NCBI RefSeq assembly: GCF_001462455.1
Contig: NZ_LNTD01000004.1
Location: forward strand, 1 to 64,000
Reading direction: 5' to 3'
Origin: Cellulomonas sp. B6
GTDB lineage: Bacteria > Actinomycetota > Actinomycetes > Actinomycetales > Cellulomonadaceae
DNA: 64,000 nucleotides
Position numbers and translations under genes: made by a program. The notes under the pieces are model-generated. The model made no database searches. It worked only from the letters and a program-made list of their open reading frames with translations, and was not told the DNA's origin. Shown piece by piece: positions 33,908 to 42,432 of the stretch; the first letter of the stretch is position 1; each line of letters begins with the position of its first letter.

Positions 33908-34747
33908 GTGACGGCGACCCCGACGGCAGAGACCTCCGGGTCCCCGACCCCCGCCGCACGCAGCCCCCGCGGCCGCCCGCGGGACCCCGACCTCGCGCGA
34001 CGGGCGCACCGCGCCGCGCTCGGGCTGTTCGCCGAGAAGGGCTGGGCCGGCTTCACGCTCGACGGCGTCGCGGCCCGTGCGCGCATCGGCAAGTCGGCGA
34101 TCTACCTGCGGTGGTCGGACCGCGCCGAGCTGCTGGTCGAGGCGCTGCGCCGCGTCCAGGACGAGGACGAGGGCGCGACCGGTGGCGCCGCCGCCCCTGG
34201 GGAGGCGACCGGCGCCGAGGCCGGCGCCGCACCCGGCACGGCGTCCCCCACCGCCGACGGCACCGCCGCGGCGTCGGCCGACACCGAGTCCGCCCCTCGC
34301 ACGCTGCGCGACTACCTGGTCCGGCACGCGCGTCGCCGCGCGCAGCAGTACCTCGGCGAGAACGGCATGGCCATGATCCGCCTGTACGCCGAGGCGCAGG
34401 CGCACCCCGAGCTGCTCTCCGAGGTGCGTCGCCAGGCGCTGACGAGCTACGTGCTCGCCGAGCGCGAGCGCGTCGCCGAGGCGGTGCGCCAGGGCGAGCT
34501 CGCGCCCGACGCCTCCCCCATGCGCATCCTCGACGCGGTCGAGGGCGCCGTGCTCATGCACGTCATCGTGACGCCGCCGCACCTGCGCGACCGGGTCCGG
34601 GACACGATCGACGAGTACGTCGAGCTCATGGTCGACGACCAGCTGCGCGCCGCGGGGTACGCGTTCCCGTCCACCGGGCCCCGGACCCCGGCGACGCCCC
34701 CGACGCCCGCCACCGCCACGACGGACGACGGCACCGGCACGCGCTGA
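33908..34747 (+). CDS. TetR/AcrR-family transcriptional regulator with long linker
   Basis: A 279-residue TetR-type repressor. After a Pro/Thr-rich lead of 20 residues, the HTH runs RAHRAALGLFAEKGWAGFTL then DGVAARARIGKSAIYLRWSD (about residues 35-75). An Ala/Gly/Glu/Thr-rich insert of about 50 residues follows, and only then the all-helical ligand domain (LRDYLVRHARRRAQQYL to VDDQLRAAGYAF). Typical TetR proteins are about 200 residues, so the linker and tail are unusual. It lies just beyond the 3' end of the fixX side of the fix operon and could regulate it, but it has its own promoter and no binding data support this. Confidence 0.88.
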   Translation: MTATPTAETSGSPTPAARSPRGRPRDPDLARRAHRAALGLFAEKGWAGFTLDGVAARARIGKSAIYLRWSDRAELLVEALRRVQDEDEGATGGAAAPGEATGAEAGAAPGTASPTADGTAAASADTESAPRTLRDYLVRHARRRAQQYLGENGMAMIRLYAEAQAHPELLSEVRRQALTSYVLAERERVAEAVRQGELAPDASPMRILDAVEGAVLMHVIVTPPHLRDRVRDTIDEYVELMVDDQLRAAGYAFPSTGPRTPATPPTPATATTDDGTGTR

Positions 34748-34767
34748 CGCGTCCCGGTGCCGTCGAG

Positions 34768-34790
34768 GCTCCCTCGGGGAGAGAGGAGCC
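34768..34790. terminator. weak hairpin between convergent TetR and fixX genes
   Basis: GGCTCC (34768-34773) and GGAGCC (34785-34790) pair, with an adjacent CTC/GAG, in the 47-base gap between converging stop codons. It may terminate both transcripts. Confidence 0.4.
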
Positions 34791-34794
34791 GTCC

Positions 34795-35085
34795 TCAGCC
34801 CTCGCGGAAGGCCACGCCGAAGCCCCCGCGCGGGTAGTGCCACCGCAGCGCCCCCGGCGCCGCGACCGCCAGGCACGTGCCGCACTCCAGGCAGGCCGCG
34901 TACTCGGCGTCGATCGTGCCGTCCTCGCGCTCGGTGTAGACCCCGGCGGGGCACACCGCCACGAGGCGCTTGCCGGTCCCGGTGCTGCGGCACACCTCCT
35001 GGTCGATCTCGATGTGCGACTCCTCCTCGTCGAGGAGGAACCGGTTGCGTGCCAGCCGGACCGTGACCGTCTGCGACGTGCTCAC
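34795..35085 (-). CDS. fixX: FixX-like ferredoxin (YdiT type)
   Basis: A 96-residue ferredoxin-like protein that partners FixC. It begins TVRLARNRFLLDEEESHIEI, and the cysteine motifs read VCPAGVY and CLECGTC, followed by LRWHYPRGGFGVAFREG, the typical FixX end. An Fe-S cluster carrying electrons between FixABC and quinone or ferredoxin is expected from the family. Its GTG overlaps the fixC stop by four bases. Last gene of the acyl-CoA dehydrogenase-fixA-fixB-fixC-fixX operon. Confidence 0.93.
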   Translation of the reverse strand: MSTSQTVTVRLARNRFLLDEEESHIEIDQEVCRSTGTGKRLVAVCPAGVYTEREDGTIDAEYAACLECGTCLAVAAPGALRWHYPRGGFGVAFREG

Positions 35086-36395
35086 AGCGCCCTCACCCCT
35101 GCCCATCCGTCGGAGACCAGCTGACGCACGGTCACGGGTGACCGCTTGAACGCCCCGAGCGCGACCTTCGCGAGGTGGCGCCGCGGCGTGGTGTCGAGGC
35201 TGAACACGTCGCGGAACAGGTCCGCGGCGAGCTCGCCGTACGCGCCGTACATGCCGGTGCGCTCGAGGAACGCGGGCGCCTTGGCGTACGTGCGCATGTC
35301 CGCCATGACGAAGGACTCGTCGAGGTGGCGGCGGTAGGCCGCGAGGCCGTCGCGGCTGACGTCGCCGGCGGCGATCGCCTCGGCGACGCCCGTGGCGGCC
35401 GCGAGCGCGGAGCCCACGGCGAGGTCCATGCCGCGCACGGTGAGCCCCGAGTTGATGGTCAGCCCGGCGGCCTCGCCGACGACCACGAGGCCGTCGGTGT
35501 GCACGTCCCCGACCATCGCGAGGCCGCCCTCGGCGACCAGGTGCGAGCCGTACTCGGCGATCTCGCCGCCGCGCAGGTAGGGCGCGAGGCCGGGGTGGTC
35601 GAGGTAGTCCTCGAACACCTCGATCGCGGTGCGACCCGAGCGCAGCAGGTCGTCGAGCCGCAGCACGACGCCCACGGACAGCGAGTCGGTGTTGGTGTAG
35701 AGGAACCCGCCGCCGCCGATGCCGTGCGTGCAGTCCCCGACGATCGCGTGCGCGGCGCCGTCGTCGCCGCTGACGCCGAAGCGGTCCTCGACCGCCTCGC
35801 GCGGCAGCCGCACGACGGCCTTCACGCCCACCGCGAGGTGGTGCTCGGGCGGCTGCGGGCGCAGACCGATGCTCCGGGCGAGGAACGAGTTGACGCCGTC
35901 GGCGGCGACCACCACGCGGGCGCGCAGCTCGTCGTCGCCCGCGCGCACGCCCACGACCTGCGGGCGGCCGTGCGGGCCGGGCTCGCGCAGCAGCTCGTCG
36001 ACGCGGACGCCGGGCATGACGAACGCCCCGGCCTCCTCCGCGCGCTCGACGAGCCACGGGTCGAGCTTCGCGCGCAGCACCGTCACGGCGTTGACGGGGT
36101 CGGCCAGCGGGCCGCCGCGGTAGTCGAGCGACACCGCGGAGTCCGGTGTGAGGAACGTCGTGACGTGCCGCGTGATGCGGCGCTCGACGGGCGCCTCCTG
36201 CGCGAACCCGGGGAAGACCTGGTCGAGCACGCGCCCGTAGAGCACGCCGCCGGACAGGTTCTTCGAGCCCGGGGTCTCGCCGCGCTCGATGAGCACGACC
36301 GACAGTCCCGCGGTCGCGAGCTGGTGCGCCGCGACCGCGCCGGCGGGGCCGCCGCCGACGACGATCACGTCGAAGTCGGGCTCCGGGCTGGTCAT
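35082..36395 (-). CDS. fixC: FixC-like FAD-dependent oxidoreductase (ETF-quinone oxidoreductase family)
   Basis: A 437-residue flavoprotein of the FixC/ETF-QO family. The FAD-binding dinucleotide fold is FDVIVVGGGPAGAVAAHQL at residues 8-26, followed by the family-specific SKNLSGGVLYGR, and GLVVVGEAAGLTINSGLTVR holds the second FAD contact. It transfers electrons between the FixAB flavoprotein and the quinone pool or ferredoxin. It overlaps fixB and fixX by four bases each, a tightly coupled string. Sequence order matches YdiS and FixC. Confidence 0.95.
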   Translation of the reverse strand: MTSPEPDFDVIVVGGGPAGAVAAHQLATAGLSVVLIERGETPGSKNLSGGVLYGRVLDQVFPGFAQEAPVERRITRHVTTFLTPDSAVSLDYRGGPLADPVNAVTVLRAKLDPWLVERAEEAGAFVMPGVRVDELLREPGPHGRPQVVGVRAGDDELRARVVVAADGVNSFLARSIGLRPQPPEHHLAVGVKAVVRLPREAVEDRFGVSGDDGAAHAIVGDCTHGIGGGGFLYTNTDSLSVGVVLRLDDLLRSGRTAIEVFEDYLDHPGLAPYLRGGEIAEYGSHLVAEGGLAMVGDVHTDGLVVVGEAAGLTINSGLTVRGMDLAVGSALAAATGVAEAIAAGDVSRDGLAAYRRHLDESFVMADMRTYAKAPAFLERTGMYGAYGELAADLFRDVFSLDTTPRRHLAKVALGAFKRSPVTVRQLVSDGWAGVRAL

Positions 36396-37312
36396 GCCCC
36401 GCCCCCGAGCGCGGCGGTCAGCGCGGGCACGACGTCGTACAGGTCGCCGACGATCCCGTAGTCGCACTGCGCGAACACGGGCGCGTCCTTGTCGCTGTTG
36501 ATCGCGACGACGGTGCCGGCCCCGCGCACGCCGACCATGTGCTGCAGCTGGCCGGAGATGCCGATCGCGAGGTACAGGTCGGGCGAGACGCGCTGGCCGG
36601 AGATGCCGATGTAGCGGTCCTTGGAGACCCAGTCGACGCCCTCGGCGAGCGGGCGCGAGCACGCGAGCTCGCCGCCGAGCGCCTCGGTGAGCGCGGTGAC
36701 GATCGCGAGGTCGGCCTCGGCGCGCAGTCCGCGACCGATCGCGACGACCGTGCGGGCCGAGCCGAGGTCGCCGCCCGTGCGCTCGCGCGGGCGGACCTGC
36801 GTGACGGTGACGCCCGCGAACGGCGTCGCCGGGGCCTCCTCGACCGTGACGGCCGGGCCGTCGGCGGGCACGGCGCCCGCGTCGACCGCGAGCACCGGGA
36901 CGCCAGCGACGCCCGTGCGGTGCTCGACGAGCCCGCCGAGCACGGCGTGCGTGACCACGGCGCCGTCGGCCGCCGCCTCGACCTGCTGCACGTTGCTGAG
37001 GACCGGTGCGCCGAGGCGTGCCGCGACGGCGCCGAGCAGTGCACGCGCGGCGGGGCTCGTCGCGCCGACGACGGCCGCGGGGGCGGCCGCGGCGACGACG
37101 TCCGCGACGGCGGCCGCGTACGCCTCGACGGGGACCTGGCCGGGCTCGCCCAGCCACACGACGCGGTCGGCCGCGCGTGCGGCGGCGTCGGCGGCCTCAC
37201 GCGACCCGACGACGACGGCCACGACCTGCGGCGCGAGCTCCCGTGCGGTGGTGACGAGGCCCGTGACGGCGGGCTCGTCAGCGACGACGACCCACGACTG
37301 GTTGCTGTTCAT
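36392..37312 (-). CDS. fixB: electron transfer flavoprotein alpha subunit, FixB/YdiR type
   Basis: A 306-residue ETF alpha subunit. The C-terminal FAD domain shows GRGLRAEADLAIVTALTEAL, ELACSRPLAEGVDWVSKDRY, GISGQRVSPDLYLAIGISGQ and INSDKDAPVFAQCDYGIVGD, the canonical ETF-alpha signature. The N-terminal half packs on FixA. It accepts electrons from, or supplies them to, the adjacent acyl-CoA dehydrogenase. It overlaps fixC by four bases and starts 23 bases after fixA. Confidence 0.95.
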   Translation of the reverse strand: MNSNQSWVVVADEPAVTGLVTTARELAPQVVAVVVGSREAADAAARAADRVVWLGEPGQVPVEAYAAAVADVVAAAAPAAVVGATSPAARALLGAVAARLGAPVLSNVQQVEAAADGAVVTHAVLGGLVEHRTGVAGVPVLAVDAGAVPADGPAVTVEEAPATPFAGVTVTQVRPRERTGGDLGSARTVVAIGRGLRAEADLAIVTALTEALGGELACSRPLAEGVDWVSKDRYIGISGQRVSPDLYLAIGISGQLQHMVGVRGAGTVVAINSDKDAPVFAQCDYGIVGDLYDVVPALTAALGGGA

Positions 37313-37335
37313 GACGTCTCCTTGGGTGCCGCGCG

Positions 37336-38103
37336 TCAGCGCGCGCCGGCGAGGTCGAGTGCGGCGACGAGGTCGGCGACGGCCGTCGGGCCCTCGAGCA
37401 CGACGCGACGGCGCTCGCCCTGCGAGGGGCGGGCGGTCGCGAGCGTGGTCAGGGCGGTGCCGGGCGCCGGCACGTCGAGCGCCGCCAGGGCGAGCGCCTC
37501 GACGGGCTTCTTGGCCGCGGCGAGGATGTCCTTCATGCCCGCGACGCGCGGGACGACGGCGTCGGCGGTCGCGGCGAGCACGACCGGGCCGGCGACGTGC
37601 AGCACGCTGACGCCGGCCGGCAGGTCGCGCTCGACGACGAGCCCGCCGTCGGCGGCCTCGACCGCGGCGACCCGGGCGAGCCCGAGCCAGCCGAGGTGCC
37701 CGGCGAGCGTGAGCGGCACCTGCCCCTCGGCGACGTCGATCGACGAGTCGCCGGTGAGGACGACGTCGACGTCGCCGATGCCGCGCACCGCGGCGGCGAG
37801 CACGACCGCGAGGCGTGTGGAGTCGGCGCCGACGAGCGCGTCGTCGGCGACGACCACGAGCCGGTCCAGGCCGCGGGACAGCGCGGCCTTGCGGGCGAGC
37901 GGGGTGTCGATCGCGGCGGGCCCGACCGTGAGGCCGACGACCTCGCCACCGGTCGCGTCGGCGAGCCGGCGCGCGAGCTCGAACGCGACCGGGTCGTACT
38001 CGCTCACGGCGGGCTTGGCGCGGCCGGCGTCGACGGTGCCGTCGGGCCGGACCTCGAGGTCCTGGGGGTTGGGCGCCCACTTGTAGGCGACGACGATCTT
38101 CAT
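37336..38103 (-). CDS. fixA: electron transfer flavoprotein beta subunit, FixA/YdiQ type
   Basis: A 255-residue ETF beta subunit beginning MKIVVAYKWAPNPQDLEVRP. It contains SEYDPVAFELARRL, a nucleotide-binding VVLTGDSSIDVAEGQVPLTL segment, and GMKDILAAAKKPVE, the recognition-loop region typical of the family. It pairs with FixB. FixA-type ETFs can take part in flavin-based electron bifurcation in other organisms, but whether this one does cannot be told from sequence. Confidence 0.94.
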   Translation of the reverse strand: MKIVVAYKWAPNPQDLEVRPDGTVDAGRAKPAVSEYDPVAFELARRLADATGGEVVGLTVGPAAIDTPLARKAALSRGLDRLVVVADDALVGADSTRLAVVLAAAVRGIGDVDVVLTGDSSIDVAEGQVPLTLAGHLGWLGLARVAAVEAADGGLVVERDLPAGVSVLHVAGPVVLAATADAVVPRVAGMKDILAAAKKPVEALALAALDVPAPGTALTTLATARPSQGERRRVVLEGPTAVADLVAALDLAGAR

Positions 38104-38135
38104 GTGCGGGCTCCTTCGTGGTGCCGAGCCGGGGC

Positions 38136-39278
38136 TCAGGCGTGGTCCTTGACGATCTGGCGGCCCGCGATGTGGACCATGATCTCGTCGGTGCCGCCGC
38201 CGAAGCGGTGGCCCCGCAGGTCGCGCCACAGGCGCGAGACGCGCGTGCCGACGGTGACGCCGACGCCGCCGAAGATCTGCATGGCCTCGTCGGCGACCTC
38301 GAACGCGGCCATCGCGGCGTACCGCTTGCACAGCGCGCCCTGGCTGCGCAGCGGCAGGTCCTGGTCGAGCAGCCACGCCGTGCGGTAGACGAAGTTGCGG
38401 ATGTTCTCGAGCTTGATCGCCATGTCGGTGAGCTTGAGCTGGATGAGCTGGAAGTCGCCGATGGGCCGGCCGAACTGCACGCGCTGCGCGGCGTAGGACG
38501 CGGCGTCGTCGAACGCGCACTGCGCCAGGCCCAGGCAGGTCGCGGAGATGACGAGGCGCTCGAACTCGAAGTTGCGCATGAGCTGCTTGAAGCCGTTGCC
38601 CTTGACGCCGACCAGGCAGCTCTCGGGCAGCGTGACGTCGTCGAGGAAGATCTCGCAGCTGTCGGAGATGTGCCACAGGATCTTGTCGAGCTGGTTGGTG
38701 GTCAGGCCCGGCGCGTCCATCGGCACGAGGTACATCGAGATCGCGTGGCGCTTGTCCTCGACCTCGGGGTTGCGGGCCATGAGCAGCAGGTACTTGGACT
38801 GCAGCGCGTTGGTGATGAGGGTCTTGGTGCCCTTGAACGTCACCATGCCGTCGTGGTGCACCGCGGTGGTGGCCATCGCGGAGTTGTCGGAGCCGGCGCC
38901 GGGCTCGGTGAAGCCGAGCGCGAAGGGCACCTCGCCGTTGGACAGCAGGCCGAGGATCTCGTCCTTCTGCTCGGTCGAGCCGAACTCGAGGATGTCCATG
39001 GCCTGCAGGAGCTCGAGGCCGAACCCGTTGTTGAGGCCCTGGCGGCACACGCGCTCGGCGAGCAGCACGAGCGTGACGGCGTCGGTCGGCATGCCGCCGT
39101 ACTCCTCGGGGAAGCCAAGGGACATGAAGCCCGCCTCGTGCATCGCCTTGCGGAAGCTCGTCGGCGGCTGGTGGTGCAGGTCGAGGTCGGCGACGTAGGA
39201 CTCGGGACACTCCCGCTCCAGCAGCTCGTCGAGGCTCGACAGCAGCAGCTCCTGCTCGTCGGTCAGTCCGAAGTCCAT
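38136..39278 (-). CDS. ydiO: acyl-CoA dehydrogenase, CaiA/YdiO type
   Basis: A 380-residue acyl-CoA dehydrogenase-family flavoprotein. ALGFTEPGAGSD and NALQSKYLLLMAR form the FAD and substrate pocket, and FGRPIGDFQLIQLKLTDMAI and the MQIFGGVGVTVGTRVSRLWR region are family hallmarks. Where medium-chain dehydrogenases carry their catalytic Glu (YEGT), this protein reads GGGT in HRFGGGTDEIM, as CaiA-type reductases do by my recollection. With fixABCX behind it (32-base gap), it likely reduces or oxidises an acyl-CoA whose electrons pass through FixAB. The symbol is by analogy with E. coli. Confidence 0.9.
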   Translation of the reverse strand: MDFGLTDEQELLLSSLDELLERECPESYVADLDLHHQPPTSFRKAMHEAGFMSLGFPEEYGGMPTDAVTLVLLAERVCRQGLNNGFGLELLQAMDILEFGSTEQKDEILGLLSNGEVPFALGFTEPGAGSDNSAMATTAVHHDGMVTFKGTKTLITNALQSKYLLLMARNPEVEDKRHAISMYLVPMDAPGLTTNQLDKILWHISDSCEIFLDDVTLPESCLVGVKGNGFKQLMRNFEFERLVISATCLGLAQCAFDDAASYAAQRVQFGRPIGDFQLIQLKLTDMAIKLENIRNFVYRTAWLLDQDLPLRSQGALCKRYAAMAAFEVADEAMQIFGGVGVTVGTRVSRLWRDLRGHRFGGGTDEIMVHIAGRQIVKDHA

Positions 39279-39306
39279 GGTCCGCCCCTTCGCGTATCCG
39301 GTGGTC

Positions 39307-39456
39307 GTTCAACGGACGATCTTCGTCCGCAACACCTGCCGACCATGGTGGCGCGACCGCCACGGGGGCCGCGCAGGACGATGGTCCCCGTTTCGGACGC
39401 ACCCGGTCCGGAAGGTCAGGACGATGGTCCTCATTGCGGACGCGCACGGTCCGGAA
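39307..39456. promoter_or_regulatory. operator-like repeats between the divergent fix and CoA-transferase operons
   Basis: Two kinds of repeat fill this 215-base divergent promoter region. CGGACGA-TCT-TCGTCCG (39313-39329) is a perfect inverted repeat inside GTT(N)21AAC. Two 40-bp direct repeats at 39374-39413 and 39417-39456 (period 43) match at about 35 of 40 positions, each with GGACGATGGTCC and CGGTCCGGAA. GGACGAT occurs in all three. This is the layout of binding sites for one regulator acting on both operons; the regulator gene is not identified. Confidence 0.65.
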
Positions 39457-39493
39457 CTGTGAGCACGGGTCACCAGACGAAGGAGTGTGGACC

Positions 39494-41085
39494 GTGGCAC
39501 GTGTCATCACCGCCCAGGAGGCGGCCGCCCTGATCGGCGACGGAGCGACCGTCGGCCTCTCGGGCTTCGGGCTCGCGTGCGTCAACGAGGAGACGATCGC
39601 GGCCGTCGAGCAGCGCTTCCTCGCCGACGCATCGCCGCGCGACCTCACCGTCGTGCACGCCTCCGCCGTGGGGAACCGGCGCGACAAGGGCATGAGCCAC
39701 TGGGGCCACCCCGGGCTCATCAAGCGCTGGATCGGCGGCATCGCGATCGCCTCCCCCGCGCTCGCGAAGCTCATCGAGGCCGACGGCTGCCAGGCGTACA
39801 ACCTGCCCCAGGGCGTCATCACCCAGCTCTACCGCGAGATCGCCGGCGCCCGCCCGGGCGTCATCACCAAGGTCGGCCTCGGCACGTTCGTCGACCCGCG
39901 CGTCGAGGGCGCGCGCATGTCACCCTCCTCCACCGACGACGTCGTGCAGGTGCTCGAGCTCGCGGGCGAGGAGTGGCTGTTCTACCCCTCGTTCCCGATC
40001 GACGTCGCGCTGATCCGCGGCACCGTCGCCGACGAGAACGGCAACCTCACGCTCGACCACGAGGGCCTCAAGATGGAGGTCCTGCCGCTCGCGCAGGCCG
40101 CGCACAACTCCGGCGGCGTCGTCATCGCGCAGGTCGAGTCGGTCGCCGCCGCGGGCACGCTCGACCCCAACCTCGTCAAGGTCCCCGGCGTGCTCGTCGA
40201 CTACGTCGTCGTCTCGCAGCCCCCGAGAACCACTTCCAGACCGAGAACACGCACTACAACCCGTCGTTCTCCGGCCAGCTGCGGGTCCCGCTGTCGTCCG
40301 TCGCACCCATCGCGCTGTCCGAGCGCAAGATCATCGCGCGCCGCTGCGCGATGGAGCTGCGCCCCGGCGACGTGCTCAACCTCGGCGTCGGCATCCCGTG
40401 CGACGTCGGCACCGTCGCCGCCGAGGAGGGCTTCGCCGACCAGGTCGTGCTCACCACCGAGGCCGGTGCCGTCGGCGGCGTCCCCGCGGGGCTGCGCGAC
40501 TTCGGCCACGCGTACAACCCCGAGGCCCTGGTCGACATGCACGCGCAGTTCGACTTCTACGACGGTGGCGGCCTCGACGTCGCGGTGCTCGGGCTCGCGC
40601 AGAGCGACGCGCACGGCAACGTCAACGTCTCGAAGTTCGGGTCACGCGTCGCCGGGTGCGGCGGGTTCATCAACATCTGCCAGTCCGCGACGACCCTCGT
40701 CTTCGCCGGCACCTTCACCGCCGGCGGGCTCGAGGTCACGGTCGAGGACGGCGAGCTGCGGATCCTCACCGAGGGCCGGGCCCGCAAGTTCCTCGCCGAC
40801 GTCGAGCAGATCACGTTCTCCGGCCCCTACGCCGCCCGACGCGGGCAGCGCGTGCTCTACGTCACCGAGCGCGCCGTCCTCGAGCTCGTCGACGGCGTCA
40901 TGACGCTCGTCGAGATCGCGCCCGGGGTCGACCTGCAGCGCGACGTGCTCGACCTCATGGACTTCGCCCCGGCGGTGTCCCCCGACCTGCGTCCCATGCC
41001 CGCGGGGATCTTCCGCGAGACCTGGGGCGAGCTGTGCACCGTCACGTCCACCGAGCGTCCGGCCCCCGCCGGCGCGACGCTGTAA
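39494..41085 (+). pseudogene. ydiF: acyl-CoA:acetate CoA-transferase (YdiF/COG4670 type), frameshifted
   Basis: A fused alpha+beta CoA transferase of about 530 residues if repaired. The first part (39494 to about 40219) reads VARVITAQEAAALIGDGATV to VLVDYVVVSQ. The second part, in another frame, reads PENHFQTENTHYNPSFSGQL onward, with the catalytic-Glu region LTTEAGAVGGVPAG, the GCGGFINICQSAT motif and a complete C-terminus. The break falls in a run of five C's (40220-40224); a sixth C would restore the frame as VVVSQPPENHF. It is either a recent mutation, a sequencing error or slippage. AAGGAG precedes the GTG by eight bases. It heads the plus-strand operon. Confidence 0.88.
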
Positions 41086-41098
41086 GAGAGGCACCGAG

Positions 41099-42340
41099 AT
41101 GCCCACCGTCAACCGCTGGCGGGTCCTGTCCGGGTCCGTCCTGATCCTGCTCTGCACGGGCGCGATCTACGCGTTCTCCGTGTTCGCGGTGCCGCTCACG
41201 CAGGCTCACGGCTGGACCATGCCGCAGGTCATGCTCGCGTTCACCATCAACGGCGCGGTCGCGCCGCTGCCGATGATCTTCGGCGGCTTCCTCATCGACC
41301 GGGGCGGCGCACGCTGGGTCATCACGATCGGCGCCGTGCTGTTCGCCGCCGGGTTCGTGCTCACCGGCACCGCGACGACCCTCACGCAGCTCTACCTGTT
41401 CTACGGCGTGATCGCCGGCCTCGGGCAGGGCTTCGCGTACGCCGGGTGCCTCAACAACACGATCAAGCTGTTCCCGGACCGGCGCGGCATGGCCGCCGGG
41501 ATCATCACCGCCGGCATGGGCGCCGGGTCGGTCATCGCGGCGCCGGTCGCGCAGCAGCTCATCCGCACGTCGGGCACCGACGCGGCGTTCCTGCGCATGG
41601 GCGCGGTCTACGCGGTCGTCGTGGTCCTCGGCTCGCTGCTCGTGCGGCCCGCCCCGGTCGGCTACGCGCCCGCGGGCTGGACCCCGCCCACCGGGGCCGC
41701 CGCCCCGGTCACCATGACCTGGACGCAGATGCTGCGCACGCCGAGCGCCTACCTCATCTTCGTGATGCTCGGCGCCGGTGCGTTCTCGGGGCTCATGATC
41801 GCCTCGCAGCTCTCGCCCATCGCGCAGACCGCGTCCTTCGGCATCTCGGCCGCCACCGCCGCCGTGCTCGTGTCGGTGTACTCCGTGTGCAACGCCACGG
41901 GGCGGTTCGTGTGGGGCGCGGTGTCCGACCGGCTCGGGTACACCAACGCGATCGTCTGCATCTACGCGGTCGTCGCGCTGTCCATGGTCGTGCTGCTGAC
42001 CATGCACTCGACGCTCGGGTTCGTGCTCGGAATCGTCGGGCTCGGCCTGTGCTTCGGCGGCGTCATGGGCGTGTTCCCCGCGCTCACGATGAAGACCTAC
42101 GGCCCCCGCTTCCAGGGGGTCAACTACGGGATCATGTTCAGCGCGTACTCGATCGCCGCGTACTTCGGGCCGAAGGTCGGTGCGACCCTCGGCGGCGGCG
42201 CCACGGGCGACTACACCCGCCCGTTCGTCATCGCCGTGGTCGTGGCGCTGGTCGGCCTCGCGCTGACGGTCGTGCTCGCGCGCGTCGGGCGCGCCACCAC
42301 CGCCCCGACACCCGCCGCACCGGCCCGCGCGGCCGCCTGA
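41099..42340 (+). CDS. OFA-family MFS transporter
   Basis: A 413-residue MFS carrier of the oxalate/formate antiporter (OFA) family, which moves small carboxylates. It has twelve hydrophobic segments; GAIYAFSVFAVPLTQAHGWT is the OFA N-terminal signature, and GLGQGFAYAGCLNNTIKLFP and GRFVWGAVSDRLGYTN mark the central loops. It starts 13 bases after the CoA transferase. Its place between a CoA transferase and an acyl-CoA ligase suggests uptake of the organic acid the cluster activates. Confidence 0.92.
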   Translation: MPTVNRWRVLSGSVLILLCTGAIYAFSVFAVPLTQAHGWTMPQVMLAFTINGAVAPLPMIFGGFLIDRGGARWVITIGAVLFAAGFVLTGTATTLTQLYLFYGVIAGLGQGFAYAGCLNNTIKLFPDRRGMAAGIITAGMGAGSVIAAPVAQQLIRTSGTDAAFLRMGAVYAVVVVLGSLLVRPAPVGYAPAGWTPPTGAAAPVTMTWTQMLRTPSAYLIFVMLGAGAFSGLMIASQLSPIAQTASFGISAATAAVLVSVYSVCNATGRFVWGAVSDRLGYTNAIVCIYAVVALSMVVLLTMHSTLGFVLGIVGLGLCFGGVMGVFPALTMKTYGPRFQGVNYGIMFSAYSIAAYFGPKVGATLGGGATGDYTRPFVIAVVVALVGLALTVVLARVGRATTAPTPAAPARAAA

Positions 42341-42362
42341 CCCCGCCACCGTCCGACACCGA

Positions 42363-42397
42363 CCGGGCGCGGCCGGCCCTCCACCGGCCGCGCCCGG
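42363..42397 (+). terminator. perfect 14-bp hairpin between transporter and ligase genes
   Basis: CCGGGCGCGGCCGG (42363-42376) and CCGGCCGCGCCCGG (42384-42397) are perfectly complementary around a 7-base loop. It lies 22 bases past the transporter stop and 36 bases before the ligase start. It could attenuate read-through inside the operon or define transcript ends. Confidence 0.65.
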
Positions 42398-42432
42398 CAC
42401 CCCCACCACGCAGGACCGACGGGAGACGACAC

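Noticed and set aside
34795-39278. Assignment of the fix cluster as nitrogen-fixation genes
   Set aside because: No nif genes are present, and FixABCX with a CaiA/YdiO-type dehydrogenase and a CoA transferase points to acyl-CoA metabolism.
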